64,000 bases of DNA from Mycobacterium gallinarum (lineage in GTDB: Bacteria > Actinomycetota > Actinomycetes > Mycobacteriales > Mycobacteriaceae), in the NCBI RefSeq assembly GCF_010726765.1, contig NZ_AP022601.1, positions 1,054,001 to 1,118,000 on the forward strand. Direction: 5' to 3'. Of the stretch, positions 36,719 to 46,178 are shown piece after piece (position 1 is the stretch's first letter; each line of letters opens with the position of its first letter). Made by a program: the position numbers and the translations under genes. Below the pieces are notes generated by a model. That model saw only the letters and a program-made list of their open reading frames with translations, made no database searches and was not told where the DNA came from.

Positions 36719-36778
36719 CCCGCGGAGACACACCTCTAGACTGTGCAGTCGATCCACACCCATTTGCGAGGAGTTTTC

Positions 36779-38557
36779 GTGCTGCGCAGTCATGCCGCTG
36801 GTTCGTTGCGGTCAACCGACGCCGGTCAGCAGGTGACGCTGGCCGGCTGGGTCGCGCGCCGCCGCGACCACGGCGGTGTCATCTTCATCGACCTTCGTGA
36901 TTCGTCCGGCGTATCGCAGGTCGTGTTTCGTGAAGCGGACGTGCTCGCCAATGCGCACCGGCTGCGCGCGGAGTACTGCATCGCCGTCGACGGCGTCGTC
37001 GAAATCCGCCCAGAAGGTAACGCGAACCCCGAAATCCCCACGGGTGACATCGAAATCAACGCGACGTCGCTGACGGTGCTGGGCGAGAGCGCCCCGCTGC
37101 CCTTCCAACTCGACGAGCAGGCCGGCGAGGAAGCTCGGCTCAAGTACCGCTACCTCGATCTGCGCCGCGAAGGCCCGGGCAACGCGATTCGCTTGCGGTC
37201 CAAGGTGAATGCGGCGGCCCGCGACGTGCTGGCGCGCCACGACTTCGTCGAGATCGAGACGCCGACGATGACGCGGTCCACGCCCGAAGGGGCGCGGGAC
37301 TTCCTGGTGCCCGCCCGGCTGCAGCCGGGGAGCTTCTATGCCCTGCCGCAGAGCCCGCAGCTGTTCAAGCAGCTGCTCATGGTGGCGGGCATGGAGCGTT
37401 ACTACCAAATCGCGCGCTGCTACCGCGACGAGGACTTCCGCGCCGACCGCCAGCCCGAGTTCACCCAGCTCGACATGGAGATGAGCTTCGTCGACGCCGA
37501 TGACGTCATCGCGGTGTCCGAGGAGGTTCTCAAGGCGCTGTGGGCGTTGATCGGTTATGACCTGCCGACCCCGCTCCCGCGGATCAACTACGCGGACGCG
37601 ATGCGCCGGTTCGGGTCCGACAAACCCGACCTTCGATTCGCCGTCGAACTCGTCGAATGCACGGAGTACTTCTCCGACACCACTTTTCGGGTGTTCCAGG
37701 CGCCGTACGTCGGCGCTGTCGTCATGCCCGGGGGCGCCTCGCAACCGCGGCGCACACTCGACGGCTGGCAGGAATTCGCCAAGCAACGCGGGCACAAAGG
37801 GCTGGCCTACGTTCTCGTCGCCGAGGACGGCACCCTCGGCGGGCCGGTCGCCAAGAACCTCACCGATGCCGAACGTGACGGGCTCGCCGCGCATGTCGGG
37901 GCGAAGCCGGGGGACTGCATCTTCTTCTCCGCAGGCCCGACGAAGGCGGCGCGTGCGCTGCTCGGGGCGACCCGTATCGAGATCGCCAAGCGTCTCGACA
38001 TGATCGACCCGGACGCCTGGGCGTTCACCTGGGTGGTGGACTGGCCGCTGTTCGAGGCCGCCGACGAGGCCAGTGCCGCAGGCGATGTCGCGGTCGGGTC
38101 CGGCGCGTGGACGGCAGTGCACCACGCGTTCACGTCGCCGAAGCCGGAATCGGAGGCCACGTTCGACACCGATCCGGGCGCCGCGCTGGCCAATGCCTAC
38201 GACATCGTGTGCAACGGGAACGAGATCGGCGGCGGGTCGATCCGTATCCACCGTCGCGACGTCCAGGAGCGGGTGTTCGCCATGATGGGCATCGATCACG
38301 ACGAAGCCCAGGAGAAGTTCGGATTCCTGTTGGACGCGTTCACGTTTGGCGCCCCGCCGCACGGCGGCATCGCGTTCGGCTGGGACCGCATCACCGCGCT
38401 GCTCGCCGGGTTGGATTCGATCCGTGAGGTCATCGCGTTCCCCAAGTCCGGCGGTGGTGTCGATCCGTTGACCGATGCGCCCGCGCCGATCACCGCGCAG
38501 CAGCGTAAGGAATCGGGCATCGACTTCAAACCGGATGCCAATCCCAAGGCCGGCTAA
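36779..38557 (+). CDS. aspS: Aspartyl-tRNA synthetase
   Basis: A 592-residue class IIb synthetase with an N-terminal OB-fold ([21 protein letters not shown]), motif 2 ([21 protein letters not shown]), a GAD insertion ([16 protein letters not shown] region) and motif 3 ([14 protein letters not shown]). In mycobacteria AspRS is reported to charge both tRNA-Asp and tRNA-Asn, the latter being amidated later by GatCAB; this rests on family knowledge. The start is the GTG at 36779 behind GCGAGGAG; an upstream GTG at 36743 is less likely. Confidence 0.97.
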   Translation: MLRSHAAGSLRSTDAGQQVTLAGWVARRRDHGGVIFIDLRDSSGVSQVVFREADVLANAHRLRAEYCIAVDGVVEIRPEGNANPEIPTGDIEINATSLTVLGESAPLPFQLDEQAGEEARLKYRYLDLRREGPGNAIRLRSKVNAAARDVLARHDFVEIETPTMTRSTPEGARDFLVPARLQPGSFYALPQSPQLFKQLLMVAGMERYYQIARCYRDEDFRADRQPEFTQLDMEMSFVDADDVIAVSEEVLKALWALIGYDLPTPLPRINYADAMRRFGSDKPDLRFAVELVECTEYFSDTTFRVFQAPYVGAVVMPGGASQPRRTLDGWQEFAKQRGHKGLAYVLVAEDGTLGGPVAKNLTDAERDGLAAHVGAKPGDCIFFSAGPTKAARALLGATRIEIAKRLDMIDPDAWAFTWVVDWPLFEAADEASAAGDVAVGSGAWTAVHHAFTSPKPESEATFDTDPGAALANAYDIVCNGNEIGGGSIRIHRRDVQERVFAMMGIDHDEAQEKFGFLLDAFTFGAPPHGGIAFGWDRITALLAGLDSIREVIAFPKSGGGVDPLTDAPAPITAQQRKESGIDFKPDANPKAG

Positions 38558-39345
38558 GGCCAGTCGCAGCCCGTCAGCTCCGCAGACAGCTCCCATAGCC
38601 GCCGGGCCATCACGGGATCTACCGCTTTGGGCCGGGGCTTGGTCACCTTCGGCGGACCGAACTGGTTGAACCGCGGCGCCAGATAGGTGCCGCTGGGCAG
38701 ATCCGTCGTCGCCGCCTGCAGGCTGGCCCGCGCACCTTGGGCCGGTGTATGCAGCAGCTTGCGCATGCCACGGTGCTCGCCCATGCCCATGGATCTGGTG
38801 ATGTCGGTGTCGGTCGCACCCGGATCGGACGCGTAGGCGCGTACCCCGCGCGCGGCGAGCTCGCGCACGAAAAGCAGGTTGGCCAGCTTGGACTGCCCGT
38901 AGGCCGCGAACTTCGAGTACTTGCGGGTGTGCCAGTTGAGGTCGGCCAGGTCGAGGTGGGTGAACAGGTAGGTGGCACTCGCGACCGACACCACGCGGTC
39001 TTTGATCCGGTCGCCCAGCAGACACGTCAATGCGAAGTGCCCGAGATGGTTCGTGCCCATATGCGCCTCGAAACCGTCGACGGTGCGAGTCAACGGCATG
39101 CCCATCACCCCGGCGTTGTTCACCAGCACATCTACGGTCTCCACCGAATCGGCGAACGCCCGCACGCTGGCGAGGTCAGCGAGATCGAGCGAACCCACTT
39201 CGACGTCGCCGGGCATCTCCGCGGCGACGCGCTGGGCTTTGTCGACGCTGCGGCAGGCGATCATGACGCTGTGGCCCTGCGCGGCGAGCGCCGTCGCCGT
39301 CGCCGCGCCCACACCGCTGTTGCCGCCCGTGACGATCACCCGCAT
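38554..39345 (-). CDS. Short-chain dehydrogenase/reductase
   Basis: A 263-residue SDR with [21 protein letters not shown] and the catalytic YGQSK. The sequence resembles the retinol dehydrogenase/WWOX-like SDRs common in mycobacteria ([15 protein letters not shown]). It overlaps the end of aspS by four bases in a tail-to-tail fashion. Substrate unknown. Confidence 0.9.
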   Translation of the reverse strand: MRVIVTGGNSGVGAATATALAAQGHSVMIACRSVDKAQRVAAEMPGDVEVGSLDLADLASVRAFADSVETVDVLVNNAGVMGMPLTRTVDGFEAHMGTNHLGHFALTCLLGDRIKDRVVSVASATYLFTHLDLADLNWHTRKYSKFAAYGQSKLANLLFVRELAARGVRAYASDPGATDTDITRSMGMGEHRGMRKLLHTPAQGARASLQAATTDLPSGTYLAPRFNQFGPPKVTKPRPKAVDPVMARRLWELSAELTGCDWP

Positions 39346-39400
39346 GACTGAGAATTATGCGCACGGAATAGATGCGGCCAGACACGGGCTGTGATGGGGC

Positions 39401-39823
39401 ATGACCGAGATCCCTGACATCAAGGCGTTCAACGCCGGCATCGTCGACGAGTTTCGCGCCAACGGCGGCAAGGTCGGTGGCCCGTTCGAGGGCGGCAACC
39501 TGCTACTTCTGACCACGACGGGCGCGAAGTCCGGTGAGCCGCGTCTCTCACCACTCGCGTACTTCACCGTCGACGACAAGATCATCGTCGTCGGCTCGTA
39601 TGCCGGTGCTGACATCGATCCCGCGTGGGTGCACAACCTGCGGAAGAACCCGCGGGCACACATCGAGGTGGGAACCTCCGCCTACGACGTGATCGCCCGC
39701 GAGCTGCCCTCCGCGGAACGGGATGTCCTCTACCCGAAGCTGGTCGAGCAGTCGCCGGTCTTCGGTGAGTACCAGCAGAAGACCAGCCGCGTCATCCCGC
39801 TCATCGAGCTGCAAAAGGCGTGA
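39401..39823 (+). CDS. F420-dependent nitroreductase-family (DDN-like) protein
   Basis: A 140-residue split-beta-barrel protein of the deazaflavin-dependent nitroreductase family: LLLLTTTGAKSGEPRLSPLAYF, WVHNLRKNPRAHIEVG and YQQKTSRVIPLIEL. Relatives use reduced cofactor F420 for quinone and other reductions. It stands alone, with its stop codon at the foot of a hairpin shared with the convergent thiolase gene. Confidence 0.9.
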   Translation: MTEIPDIKAFNAGIVDEFRANGGKVGGPFEGGNLLLLTTTGAKSGEPRLSPLAYFTVDDKIIVVGSYAGADIDPAWVHNLRKNPRAHIEVGTSAYDVIARELPSAERDVLYPKLVEQSPVFGEYQQKTSRVIPLIELQKA

Positions 39824-39870
39824 TTTGTGCACGTTTTGGAGCGGTGAGCGCGCCCAAACGTGCACAAATC
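39822..39870. terminator. Perfect 15-bp hairpin between convergent genes
   Basis: GATTTGTGCACGTTT at 39822-39836 and its exact complement AAACGTGCACAAATC at 39856-39870 flank a 19-base loop. The hairpin fills the space between the nitroreductase and thiolase stops and could terminate both. Its arms resemble a palindrome I recall as dispersed in mycobacterial genomes, so it may also be a repeat. Confidence 0.7.
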
Positions 39871-39877
39871 GCAGGGA

Positions 39878-41059
39878 CTAGAGCCGCTCGATGATCGTGG
39901 CGTTGGCCATACCGCCGCCCTCACACATCGTCTGCAACGCATAGCGCCCGCCGCGCTGCTCCAGCGCATTCACAAGCGTCGTCATGATGCGAGCACCGGA
40001 TGCGCCCAGCGGGTGACCGATCGCGATGGCACCGCCGTTGACGTTCGTCTTCGACAGGTCGGCCCCGACGTCATGAGCCCACGCCAGCACCACCGGCGCG
40101 AACGCCTCGTTGACCTCGAACAGGTCGATATCAGACAGGGTCAGTCCGGCTCGCTGCAACACCTTCTCGGTCGCGGGGATGACGCCGGTCAGCATGTAGA
40201 GCGGATCCGATCCCACCACGGTCGAGGTGTGGATCCGCGCCAGTGGACGCAGGCCCAGCCGCTTGGCGGTCTCGGTCGTGGTGATCAGCACCGCCGCGCT
40301 GCCGTCTGACAACGGCGACGAGTTGCCCGGCGTGATCTCCCACTTGATCTGCGGGAACCGAGCTTCATAGGCCGGGGTGTAGAACGCGGGTTTCAGACCC
40401 GCCAGCGTCTCCACCGTGGTGCCGGGGCGAATGATCTCGTCGGTGGTGAGCCCGGCGATCGGGATCAGCTCATTGTCGAAGCGGCCCTCTTTCGTTGCCT
40501 GCGCGGCCTTCTCGTGACTGCCCGCGGAGAACTCGTCGAGTTGCTGACGTGAGAAGCCCCACTTCGCCGCGATCAGTTCGGCGCTGATGCCCTGCGGCAC
40601 CAACCCTTCCGGATAGCGCTGCGCCATGGCGCCGAACGGGTCGCTGCCCGGCAGCACGCTCGACCCCATCGGTACCCGTGACATCGACTCCACACCGGCG
40701 GCGACGACGATGTCGTACGCCCCCGCGATCACGCCCTGCGCCGCGAACGCGATCGCCTGCTGGCTGCTGCCGCACTGGCGGTCGACGGTGGTGCCCGGCA
40801 CGGTCTCGGGGAAGCCCGCGGCCAGCAGCGCGTTGCGTCCGATGTTGACGGCCTGATCGCCGATCTGTGAGACGGCGCCGGTGATGACGTCGTCGACAAG
40901 CGCCGGGTCGATGCCCGCGCGGTTCACCAGCTCGGTGAGGCTGTGCGCCAGCAGGTCGACGGGCAGTACATCATGTAATGCGCCGTTGGCCTTGCCCTTT
41001 CCGATCGGGGTGCGTACCGCCTCGACGATCACCGCATCCCGGCCCGCAAATTCAGCCAT
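39878..41059 (-). CDS. Acetyl-CoA acetyltransferase (thiolase)
   Basis: A 393-residue thiolase that splits 3-ketoacyl-CoA or joins acetyl-CoA units. The nucleophile is Cys96 in VDRQCGSSQQA; the other catalytic motifs are VNEAFA, GGAIAIGHPLGASGAR and CEGGGMA. It has a GGAGG before its ATG. It is divergent from the HxlR regulator, and a clear inverted repeat lies between the two starts, so its expression is probably set by that protein. Confidence 0.93.
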   Translation of the reverse strand: MAEFAGRDAVIVEAVRTPIGKGKANGALHDVLPVDLLAHSLTELVNRAGIDPALVDDVITGAVSQIGDQAVNIGRNALLAAGFPETVPGTTVDRQCGSSQQAIAFAAQGVIAGAYDIVVAAGVESMSRVPMGSSVLPGSDPFGAMAQRYPEGLVPQGISAELIAAKWGFSRQQLDEFSAGSHEKAAQATKEGRFDNELIPIAGLTTDEIIRPGTTVETLAGLKPAFYTPAYEARFPQIKWEITPGNSSPLSDGSAAVLITTTETAKRLGLRPLARIHTSTVVGSDPLYMLTGVIPATEKVLQRAGLTLSDIDLFEVNEAFAPVVLAWAHDVGADLSKTNVNGGAIAIGHPLGASGARIMTTLVNALEQRGGRYALQTMCEGGGMANATIIERL

Positions 41060-41095
41060 TTCCAGCCTCCTGACTCGTCACTGAGTAATGCTTCC

Positions 41096-41122
41096 TATAC
41101 CCAGCTATAACACCTGGGTATA
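41096..41122. promoter_or_regulatory. Probable HxlR operator between thiolase and regulator genes
   Basis: TATACCCAG at 41096-41104 and its exact complement CTGGGTATA at 41114-41122 flank a 9-base AT-rich spacer. A third partial arm, CCCAG, follows at about 41133-41137. The site lies between the two divergent starts, 36 bases from the thiolase ATG. Confidence 0.75.
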
Positions 41123-41153
41123 CTTGGAACAACCCAGATGAGGAGTGACTTCC

Positions 41154-41624
41154 ATGACAGTGCTGCAGGGCCGGCTGGCCGACCGCGACGCCTGGTCGGC
41201 GGTGGGGGAATGCCCGGTCGAGAAGACGATGGCACTGCTCGGGACCAAGACCGCGATGCTGATCATGCGCGAGGCGTACTACGGCACGACCCGGTTCGAC
41301 GACTTCTGGCGCCGCGTCGGCGTGACCAAGGCCGCTGCCGCCGCGCGGCTGTCGGAACTCGTCGACGCCGGCCTACTCGAGCGCAGGCCGTACCAGGAAC
41401 CCGGGCAGCGCAGCCGCGACGAGTACGTGCCGACCGACGCAGGGATCGACTTCATGCCTGTGGTGTGGGCGATGTTCGAATGGGGGCGGCGCCACCTGCC
41501 CAACCGGGCCCCGCTGCGGCTGGCGCACGCCGACTGCGGCGCTGAAGCCACTGTCGAGATCCGTTGTGAAAAAGGGCATCTCGTGCCACCCGACGAACTG
41601 GTCGTCAAGGCCGTCAGAGGCTAG
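41154..41624 (+). CDS. HxlR-family winged-helix regulator
   Basis: A 156-residue regulator with the HxlR fold: CPVEKTMALLGTKTAMLIMREAYYGTTRFDDF (core pieces CPVEKTMALLG and AMLIMREAYYG), VTKAAAAARLSELVDAGLLE as recognition region, and the wing RPYQEPGQRSRDEYVPT. HxlR proteins often sense electrophiles or other small molecules through a cysteine near the N-terminus, as in Cys-Pro here. The C-terminal third carries CGAEATVEIRCEKGH, a possible extra zinc or ligand motif. The ATG at 41154 follows GAGGAG; the GTG at 41145 overlaps that site. Confidence 0.9.
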   Translation: MTVLQGRLADRDAWSAVGECPVEKTMALLGTKTAMLIMREAYYGTTRFDDFWRRVGVTKAAAAARLSELVDAGLLERRPYQEPGQRSRDEYVPTDAGIDFMPVVWAMFEWGRRHLPNRAPLRLAHADCGAEATVEIRCEKGHLVPPDELVVKAVRG

Positions 41625-41862
41625 CGCTGCTGCGCGAGATATGCCTTCACCAATGTCTTGGGCGCCTGAGTCAGCCACGCCTCGGTGGCCAGTTCGGTGA
41701 GATCGGGTCGTCGCCGATGAGCGCGGCGTAGTCGGCCTTCCGCAGCGGCCGCTCCCAGACCATGAGCTTCTTGCGAACCCGCCAGTTTCGTGGCGAGGCT
41801 TCGGCGGTTTCCGGCAACTGGCCGGCGATTCGGCCGACGTCCTTCCAGGTGGCCACGCGCAA
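41621..41862 (-). pseudogene. Remnant of a YjbR/MmcQ-family gene (Rv2570-like)
   Basis: From 41862 the frame encodes a YjbR-type N-terminus (ATWKDVGRIAGQLPETAE, RVRKKLMVWERPLRKADYAA) that stops making sense after ALIGDDP. The family C-terminus (LTELATEAWLTQAPKTLVK) follows at once in another frame and ends at 41621. About 35-45 residues that normally lie between the two parts are absent, so a deletion both removed the middle and changed frame. The remnant overlaps the end of the HxlR gene tail to tail. Confidence 0.75.
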
Positions 41863-41875
41863 GATTGTGCGCGGT

Positions 41876-41881
41876 TAGGGT
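41876..41881 (+). promoter_or_regulatory. Candidate -10 element for the DUF389 gene
   Basis: TAGGGT lies 6 bases before the GTG start at 41888. No Shine-Dalgarno sequence is seen, so a leaderless mRNA is likely. Confidence 0.5.
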
Positions 41882-41887
41882 TCACCA

Positions 41888-42817
41888 GTGCTGCATTTGC
41901 GGGTGATTGTGCCTGAGGAGATGCGCGAAGACGTCATCGGCGTGCTCCGCCGCGAGGTCGGCGTCGCGAACATCGTGCTGTATCCGGGGGCGGCCCTTGA
42001 ACCGGTCGGCGACGAGATCACCGCCGACATCGCGCGCGAATGCGCCAACAGCGTCATCAAGGAGCTCAAGGACATCGACGTGCAACATCGGGGCGCGATC
42101 ACCCTCGAGGTGCTCGACACCGTCCTGTCAACGAGGGCGCACAAGGCAGAAGACGCGGCCGAGGGCGATCCCGCCGACGCGGTGGTCTGGGATGAACTGA
42201 TCGGCCGGACCCGCGAAGAAGCCACGCTCAGCGTCACTTTCCTGCTGTTCTTGACGTTGGCGTGCCTACTGGCCTCCGTGGGTGTGGTCACCGATTCCAC
42301 GGTCACCGTGGTGGGCGCGATGGTGGTGGGCCCCGAATTCGGGCCGCTGGCTGCGCTTTCGGTGGCGTTGGTGCGCCGCAGACTCGACCTGGCGCGGCGC
42401 GCGTCATTGGCATTGTTGATCGGGTTTCCGCTGGCCATGGCGATCACGGCAGTCGGAACGCTGGGCGCTCAAGCTGCCGGGTGGCTCAGCCTGGACAGCG
42501 TCAAGCAGCTCAGCGAAGTGGATTTCATCTTCCAGGTCGGTCCGCTGTCGTTCGTCGTGGCGCTGCTCGCGGGTGCGGCAGGAATGTTGTCGCTGATTTC
42601 TGCAAAGTCGGCCGCGCTGGTGGGAGTGTTCATATCGGTGACGACCGTGCCTGCGGCGGGATTCTCGGTGGTGGCAGCGATCCTCGGCGACTGGGATGTC
42701 GCCGCGAAATCGGCGCTGCAGCTGGCGGTGAACCTCGTCGGCATCGTCATTGCCGGGGTGCTCGTTCTCGTGCTGCGCCCGAAGGGCACACTCATTCCGC
42801 GCGTGGCACAGACCTGA
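41888..42817 (+). CDS. DUF389 membrane protein
   Basis: A 309-residue protein with a soluble N-terminal domain of about 110 residues (ferredoxin-like fold expected) and a membrane part with about six helices that carries the family signature TVVGAMVVGPEFGPL. Function of DUF389 proteins is unknown. It starts 25 bases after the YjbR remnant, and the transglutaminase operon begins 43 bases later on the same strand, so read-through is possible. Confidence 0.88.
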   Translation: MLHLRVIVPEEMREDVIGVLRREVGVANIVLYPGAALEPVGDEITADIARECANSVIKELKDIDVQHRGAITLEVLDTVLSTRAHKAEDAAEGDPADAVVWDELIGRTREEATLSVTFLLFLTLACLLASVGVVTDSTVTVVGAMVVGPEFGPLAALSVALVRRRLDLARRASLALLIGFPLAMAITAVGTLGAQAAGWLSLDSVKQLSEVDFIFQVGPLSFVVALLAGAAGMLSLISAKSAALVGVFISVTTVPAAGFSVVAAILGDWDVAAKSALQLAVNLVGIVIAGVLVLVLRPKGTLIPRVAQT

Positions 42818-42860
42818 GCGCCGCACTGCGCACCCTCCTACCTTGTGATGGGATCTTGCG

Positions 42861-45800
42861 ATGGGCATCAAGGTGGCGCTGGAGCATCGCACCAGCTACA
42901 CGTTCGACCGACTCGTGCAGGTGCATCCCCACGTCGTCCGGCTGCGCCCGGCCCCGCACTCGCGCACGCCGATCGAGGCCTACTCGCTGACCGTCGAGCC
43001 CGCCGACCACTTCGTCAACTGGCAGCAGGACGCATTCGGCAATTTCCTTGCCCGGCTGGTTTTCCCGTCCCGCGCTCGCGGCCTCACGATCACCGTCGGC
43101 CTGATCGCCGACCTGAAGGTGATCAACCCGTTCGACTTCTTCATCGAGGAATACGCGGAAAAGGTCGGCTTCACCTATCCCAAGGCTCTCGCCGAGGACC
43201 TCAAGCCCTACCTGCGGCCGGTCGACGAGGGCGATGAGGGCAGTGGGCCCGGCGACCTCGTCCAGGCGTGGGTGAAGAACTTCTCCGTCGCGCCGGACAC
43301 CCGCACCATCGATTACCTTGTCGCGCTCAACCGCGCGGTCAACGTCGACGTCGGTTACAGCGTTCGGATGGAACCCGGTGTGCAGACGCCGGACCACACG
43401 CTGCGCACCGGCATCGGCTCGTGTCGCGACTCGGCCTGGTTGCTCGTGTCGATCCTGCGTCAGCTCGGGCTGGCCGCCCGGTTCGTCTCCGGTTACCTCG
43501 TCCAGCTCACCTCCGACGTCGAGGCGCTCGATGGTCCGTCCGGCCCGGCCGCCGACTTCACCGATCTGCACGCCTGGGCCGAGGTGTACATCCCCGGTGC
43601 GGGCTGGATCGGGCTGGACCCGACGTCGGGGCTATTCGCGGGCGAGGGCCATATCCCGCTGTCAGCGACACCGCATCCGGACTCGGCCGCGCCGATCACA
43701 GGAGCCGTCGAACCGTGCGAGTCGACGCTGGATTTCACCAACGCCGTGACGCGCGTGCACGAGGACCCGCGGGTCACGCTCCCTTACACCGAGGCGGCCT
43801 GGGGGGCCATCTGTGAGCTCGGCGGCCGCGTCGACGAGCGACTTGCCGCGGGCGACGTCCGTCTGACGATTGGCGGCGAGCCGACGTTCGTCTCCATCGA
43901 CAACCAGGTCGATCCCGAGTGGACGACCGACGCCGACGGGCCGCACAAACGCCGACTGGCCTCCGACCTCGCCGCGCGGTTGAAGAAGGTGTGGGCGCCA
44001 CAGGGCCTGGTTCACCGCAACCAGGGTAAGTGGTATCCGGGAGAACCGTTGCCGCGCTGGCAGATCGGACTGTTCTGGCGCACCGACGGCGAACCGCTGT
44101 GGCGCGATGAGACGTTGCTCGCCGATCCGTGGCCGTCGACGCCGGAGAGGATCGAGGTCGCGCCCGACGCCGGACTGCGGGTGCTCGGTGCGCTCGCCGA
44201 CGGACTTGGGCTGCCCCCTTCTCAGATTCGGCCCGCGTACGAGGATGCGTTGAACCGACTCGGCGCCGCGGTGCGCCTGCCGGCGGGCGAACCCGTCGAT
44301 GCGACAGACGATCTGGAAGCGGACACCGCCGAGGCGCGGGCGGCGCTGGTCGCACGGCTGGAGGAGTCGGTCACCGAACCGGCGGCCTACGTGCTGCCGT
44401 TGCACCGCGCCGACGACGGGTCCGGCTGGGCCAGTGCGGACTGGCGGCTGCGGCGCGGGCGCATCGTCCTGCTCGACGGCGACTCACCCGCGGGGCTGCG
44501 GCTGCCGCTGAAGTCCATCAGCTGGCGTCCGCCTCAGCCAACCTATGCTGCCGATGCCCTGGTGCGCCGCGGGGCGTTGTCCGTCGAATCCCGCTCGGAC
44601 GACGCGGAAGTCGTGGATGTCGACGCTACGCCGACGACTGCCGTCGTCGCCGAGATCCGCGAAGGGCTGCTCTACATCTATCTCCCGCCGACCGACGACG
44701 CGGACCATTTCGTCGACCTCATTCGCCGCGTGGAGGCCGCGGCGGCCAAGGCCGGCTGTCCGATCGTCCTCGAGGGTTACGGGCCGCCGCCGGACCCGCG
44801 GATCACCTCGATGACCGTCACCCCCGACCCCGGCGTCATCGAGGTCAACGTGGCACCCACAGCCAGTTTCGCCGAGCAGCGCCAACAGCTGGAAACGCTG
44901 TACAGCGAGGCCCGGCTGGCCCGGCTGTCGACCGAGTCATTCGAGGTCGACGGCAGCCACGGCGGCACCGGCGGGGGCAACCACATCACGCTGGGCGGCA
45001 TCACCCCCGCGGACTCACCGCTGTTGCGCCGGCCCGACCTGCTGGTGTCGATGCTGACGTATTGGCAGCGGCATCCTTCGCTGTCCTACCTGTTCGCGGG
45101 ACGGTTCATCGGCACGACATCGCAGGCGCCCCGGGTGGACGAAGGGCGCGCGGAGTCGCTGTACGAACTCGAGATCGCATTCGCCGAGATCGCGCGACTA
45201 TCCGCCGGCGAGGGCGGACCACGGCCGTGGATCGTCGACCGGGCGTTGCGGCACCTGCTGAGCGACATCACCGGCAATACCCACCGCGCCGAGTTCTGCA
45301 TCGACAAGCTGTACAGCCCCGACGGTCCACGCGGTCGACTCGGCCTGCTGGAGCTGCGCGGGTTCGAGATGCCGCCGCACTACCAGATGGCGATGGTGCA
45401 GTCCCTGCTGGTGCGGTCGCTGGTCGCATGGTTCTGGGACGAACCGCTGAGAGCGCCGCTCATCCGACACGGCGCCAACCTGCACGGCCGATACCTGTTG
45501 CCGCACTTCCTGATTCACGACATCGCCGGCGTGGCCGCAGACCTGCGTGCGCACGGCATCAACTTCGACACCAGCTGGCTCGACCCGTTTACGGAGTTCC
45601 GGTTCCCGCGCATCGGCACGGCCGTGTTCGACGGAGTGGAGATCGAGCTGCGCGGGGCGATCGAGCCGTGGAATGTGCTGGGGGAGGAGTCGGCCGGAGG
45701 TGGCACGGCACGCTACGTCGACTCATCGATCGAGCGCATTCAGGTCCGGCTCATCGGCGCGGACCGTCAACGCTACATCGTGACCGCCAACGGCTACCCG

Positions 45801-46178
45801 ATACCGCTGCTCGCCACCGACAACCCCGATGTCCAGGTGGGTGGCTTGAGGTTCCGCGCGTGGCAGCCCCCGAGCGCGCTGCATCCGACGATCACTGTGG
45901 ACGGGCCGTTGCGGTTCGAACTCGTGGACACCGCGACCGGCATGTCACGCGGCGGCTGCACGTATCACGTGTCGCATCCCGGCGGCCGGGCTTATGACCG
46001 TCCGCCCGTCAACGCCGTGGAAGCCGAGTCGCGACGCGGCCGACGATTCGAGACCACCGGCTTCACCCCCGGCAAGGTCGACATGGCCGACATCCGGGAG
46101 AAGCAGGCCCGCCAATCCACCGATGTGGGCGCGCCGGGAATCTTGGATCTGCGCCGGGTGCGTACCGTTCTGCAGTGA
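42861..46178 (+). CDS. Large transglutaminase-like protein with DUF2126 C-terminus
   Basis: An 1105-residue protein, counterpart of Rv2566. The N-terminal third has a bacterial transglutaminase-like N domain (VALEHRTSYTFDR) and a transglutaminase core with an intact triad: Cys188 in GIGSCRDSAWLL, His237 in DLHAWAEVY and Asp253 in GLDPTSG. The large remainder is DUF2126 (VRLTIGGEPTFVSIDNQ, GGTGGGNHITLGG, FCIDKLYSPDG). Such proteins occur with ATP-grasp and alpha-E proteins, and comparative studies propose a role in making or cutting an amide-linked peptide. No signal peptide is seen. It overlaps the next gene by one base. Confidence 0.92.
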   Translation: MGIKVALEHRTSYTFDRLVQVHPHVVRLRPAPHSRTPIEAYSLTVEPADHFVNWQQDAFGNFLARLVFPSRARGLTITVGLIADLKVINPFDFFIEEYAEKVGFTYPKALAEDLKPYLRPVDEGDEGSGPGDLVQAWVKNFSVAPDTRTIDYLVALNRAVNVDVGYSVRMEPGVQTPDHTLRTGIGSCRDSAWLLVSILRQLGLAARFVSGYLVQLTSDVEALDGPSGPAADFTDLHAWAEVYIPGAGWIGLDPTSGLFAGEGHIPLSATPHPDSAAPITGAVEPCESTLDFTNAVTRVHEDPRVTLPYTEAAWGAICELGGRVDERLAAGDVRLTIGGEPTFVSIDNQVDPEWTTDADGPHKRRLASDLAARLKKVWAPQGLVHRNQGKWYPGEPLPRWQIGLFWRTDGEPLWRDETLLADPWPSTPERIEVAPDAGLRVLGALADGLGLPPSQIRPAYEDALNRLGAAVRLPAGEPVDATDDLEADTAEARAALVARLEESVTEPAAYVLPLHRADDGSGWASADWRLRRGRIVLLDGDSPAGLRLPLKSISWRPPQPTYAADALVRRGALSVESRSDDAEVVDVDATPTTAVVAEIREGLLYIYLPPTDDADHFVDLIRRVEAAAAKAGCPIVLEGYGPPPDPRITSMTVTPDPGVIEVNVAPTASFAEQRQQLETLYSEARLARLSTESFEVDGSHGGTGGGNHITLGGITPADSPLLRRPDLLVSMLTYWQRHPSLSYLFAGRFIGTTSQAPRVDEGRAESLYELEIAFAEIARLSAGEGGPRPWIVDRALRHLLSDITGNTHRAEFCIDKLYSPDGPRGRLGLLELRGFEMPPHYQMAMVQSLLVRSLVAWFWDEPLRAPLIRHGANLHGRYLLPHFLIHDIAGVAADLRAHGINFDTSWLDPFTEFRFPRIGTAVFDGVEIELRGAIEPWNVLGEESAGGGTARYVDSSIERIQVRLIGADRQRYIVTANGYPIPLLATDNPDVQVGGLRFRAWQPPSALHPTITVDGPLRFELVDTATGMSRGGCTYHVSHPGGRAYDRPPVNAVEAESRRGRRFETTGFTPGKVDMADIREKQARQSTDVGAPGILDLRRVRTVLQ

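Noticed and set aside
36812..39025. A 737-residue open frame antisense to aspS
   Set aside because: It is a long shadow caused by high GC. The aspS sequence is fully conserved and the antisense protein is low-complexity Arg/Gly/Val/Asp text with no family motif.
44129..45997. A 622-residue Arg-rich frame inside the DUF2126 gene
   Set aside because: It overlaps a conserved gene in another frame and has codon composition typical of a shifted high-GC reading.
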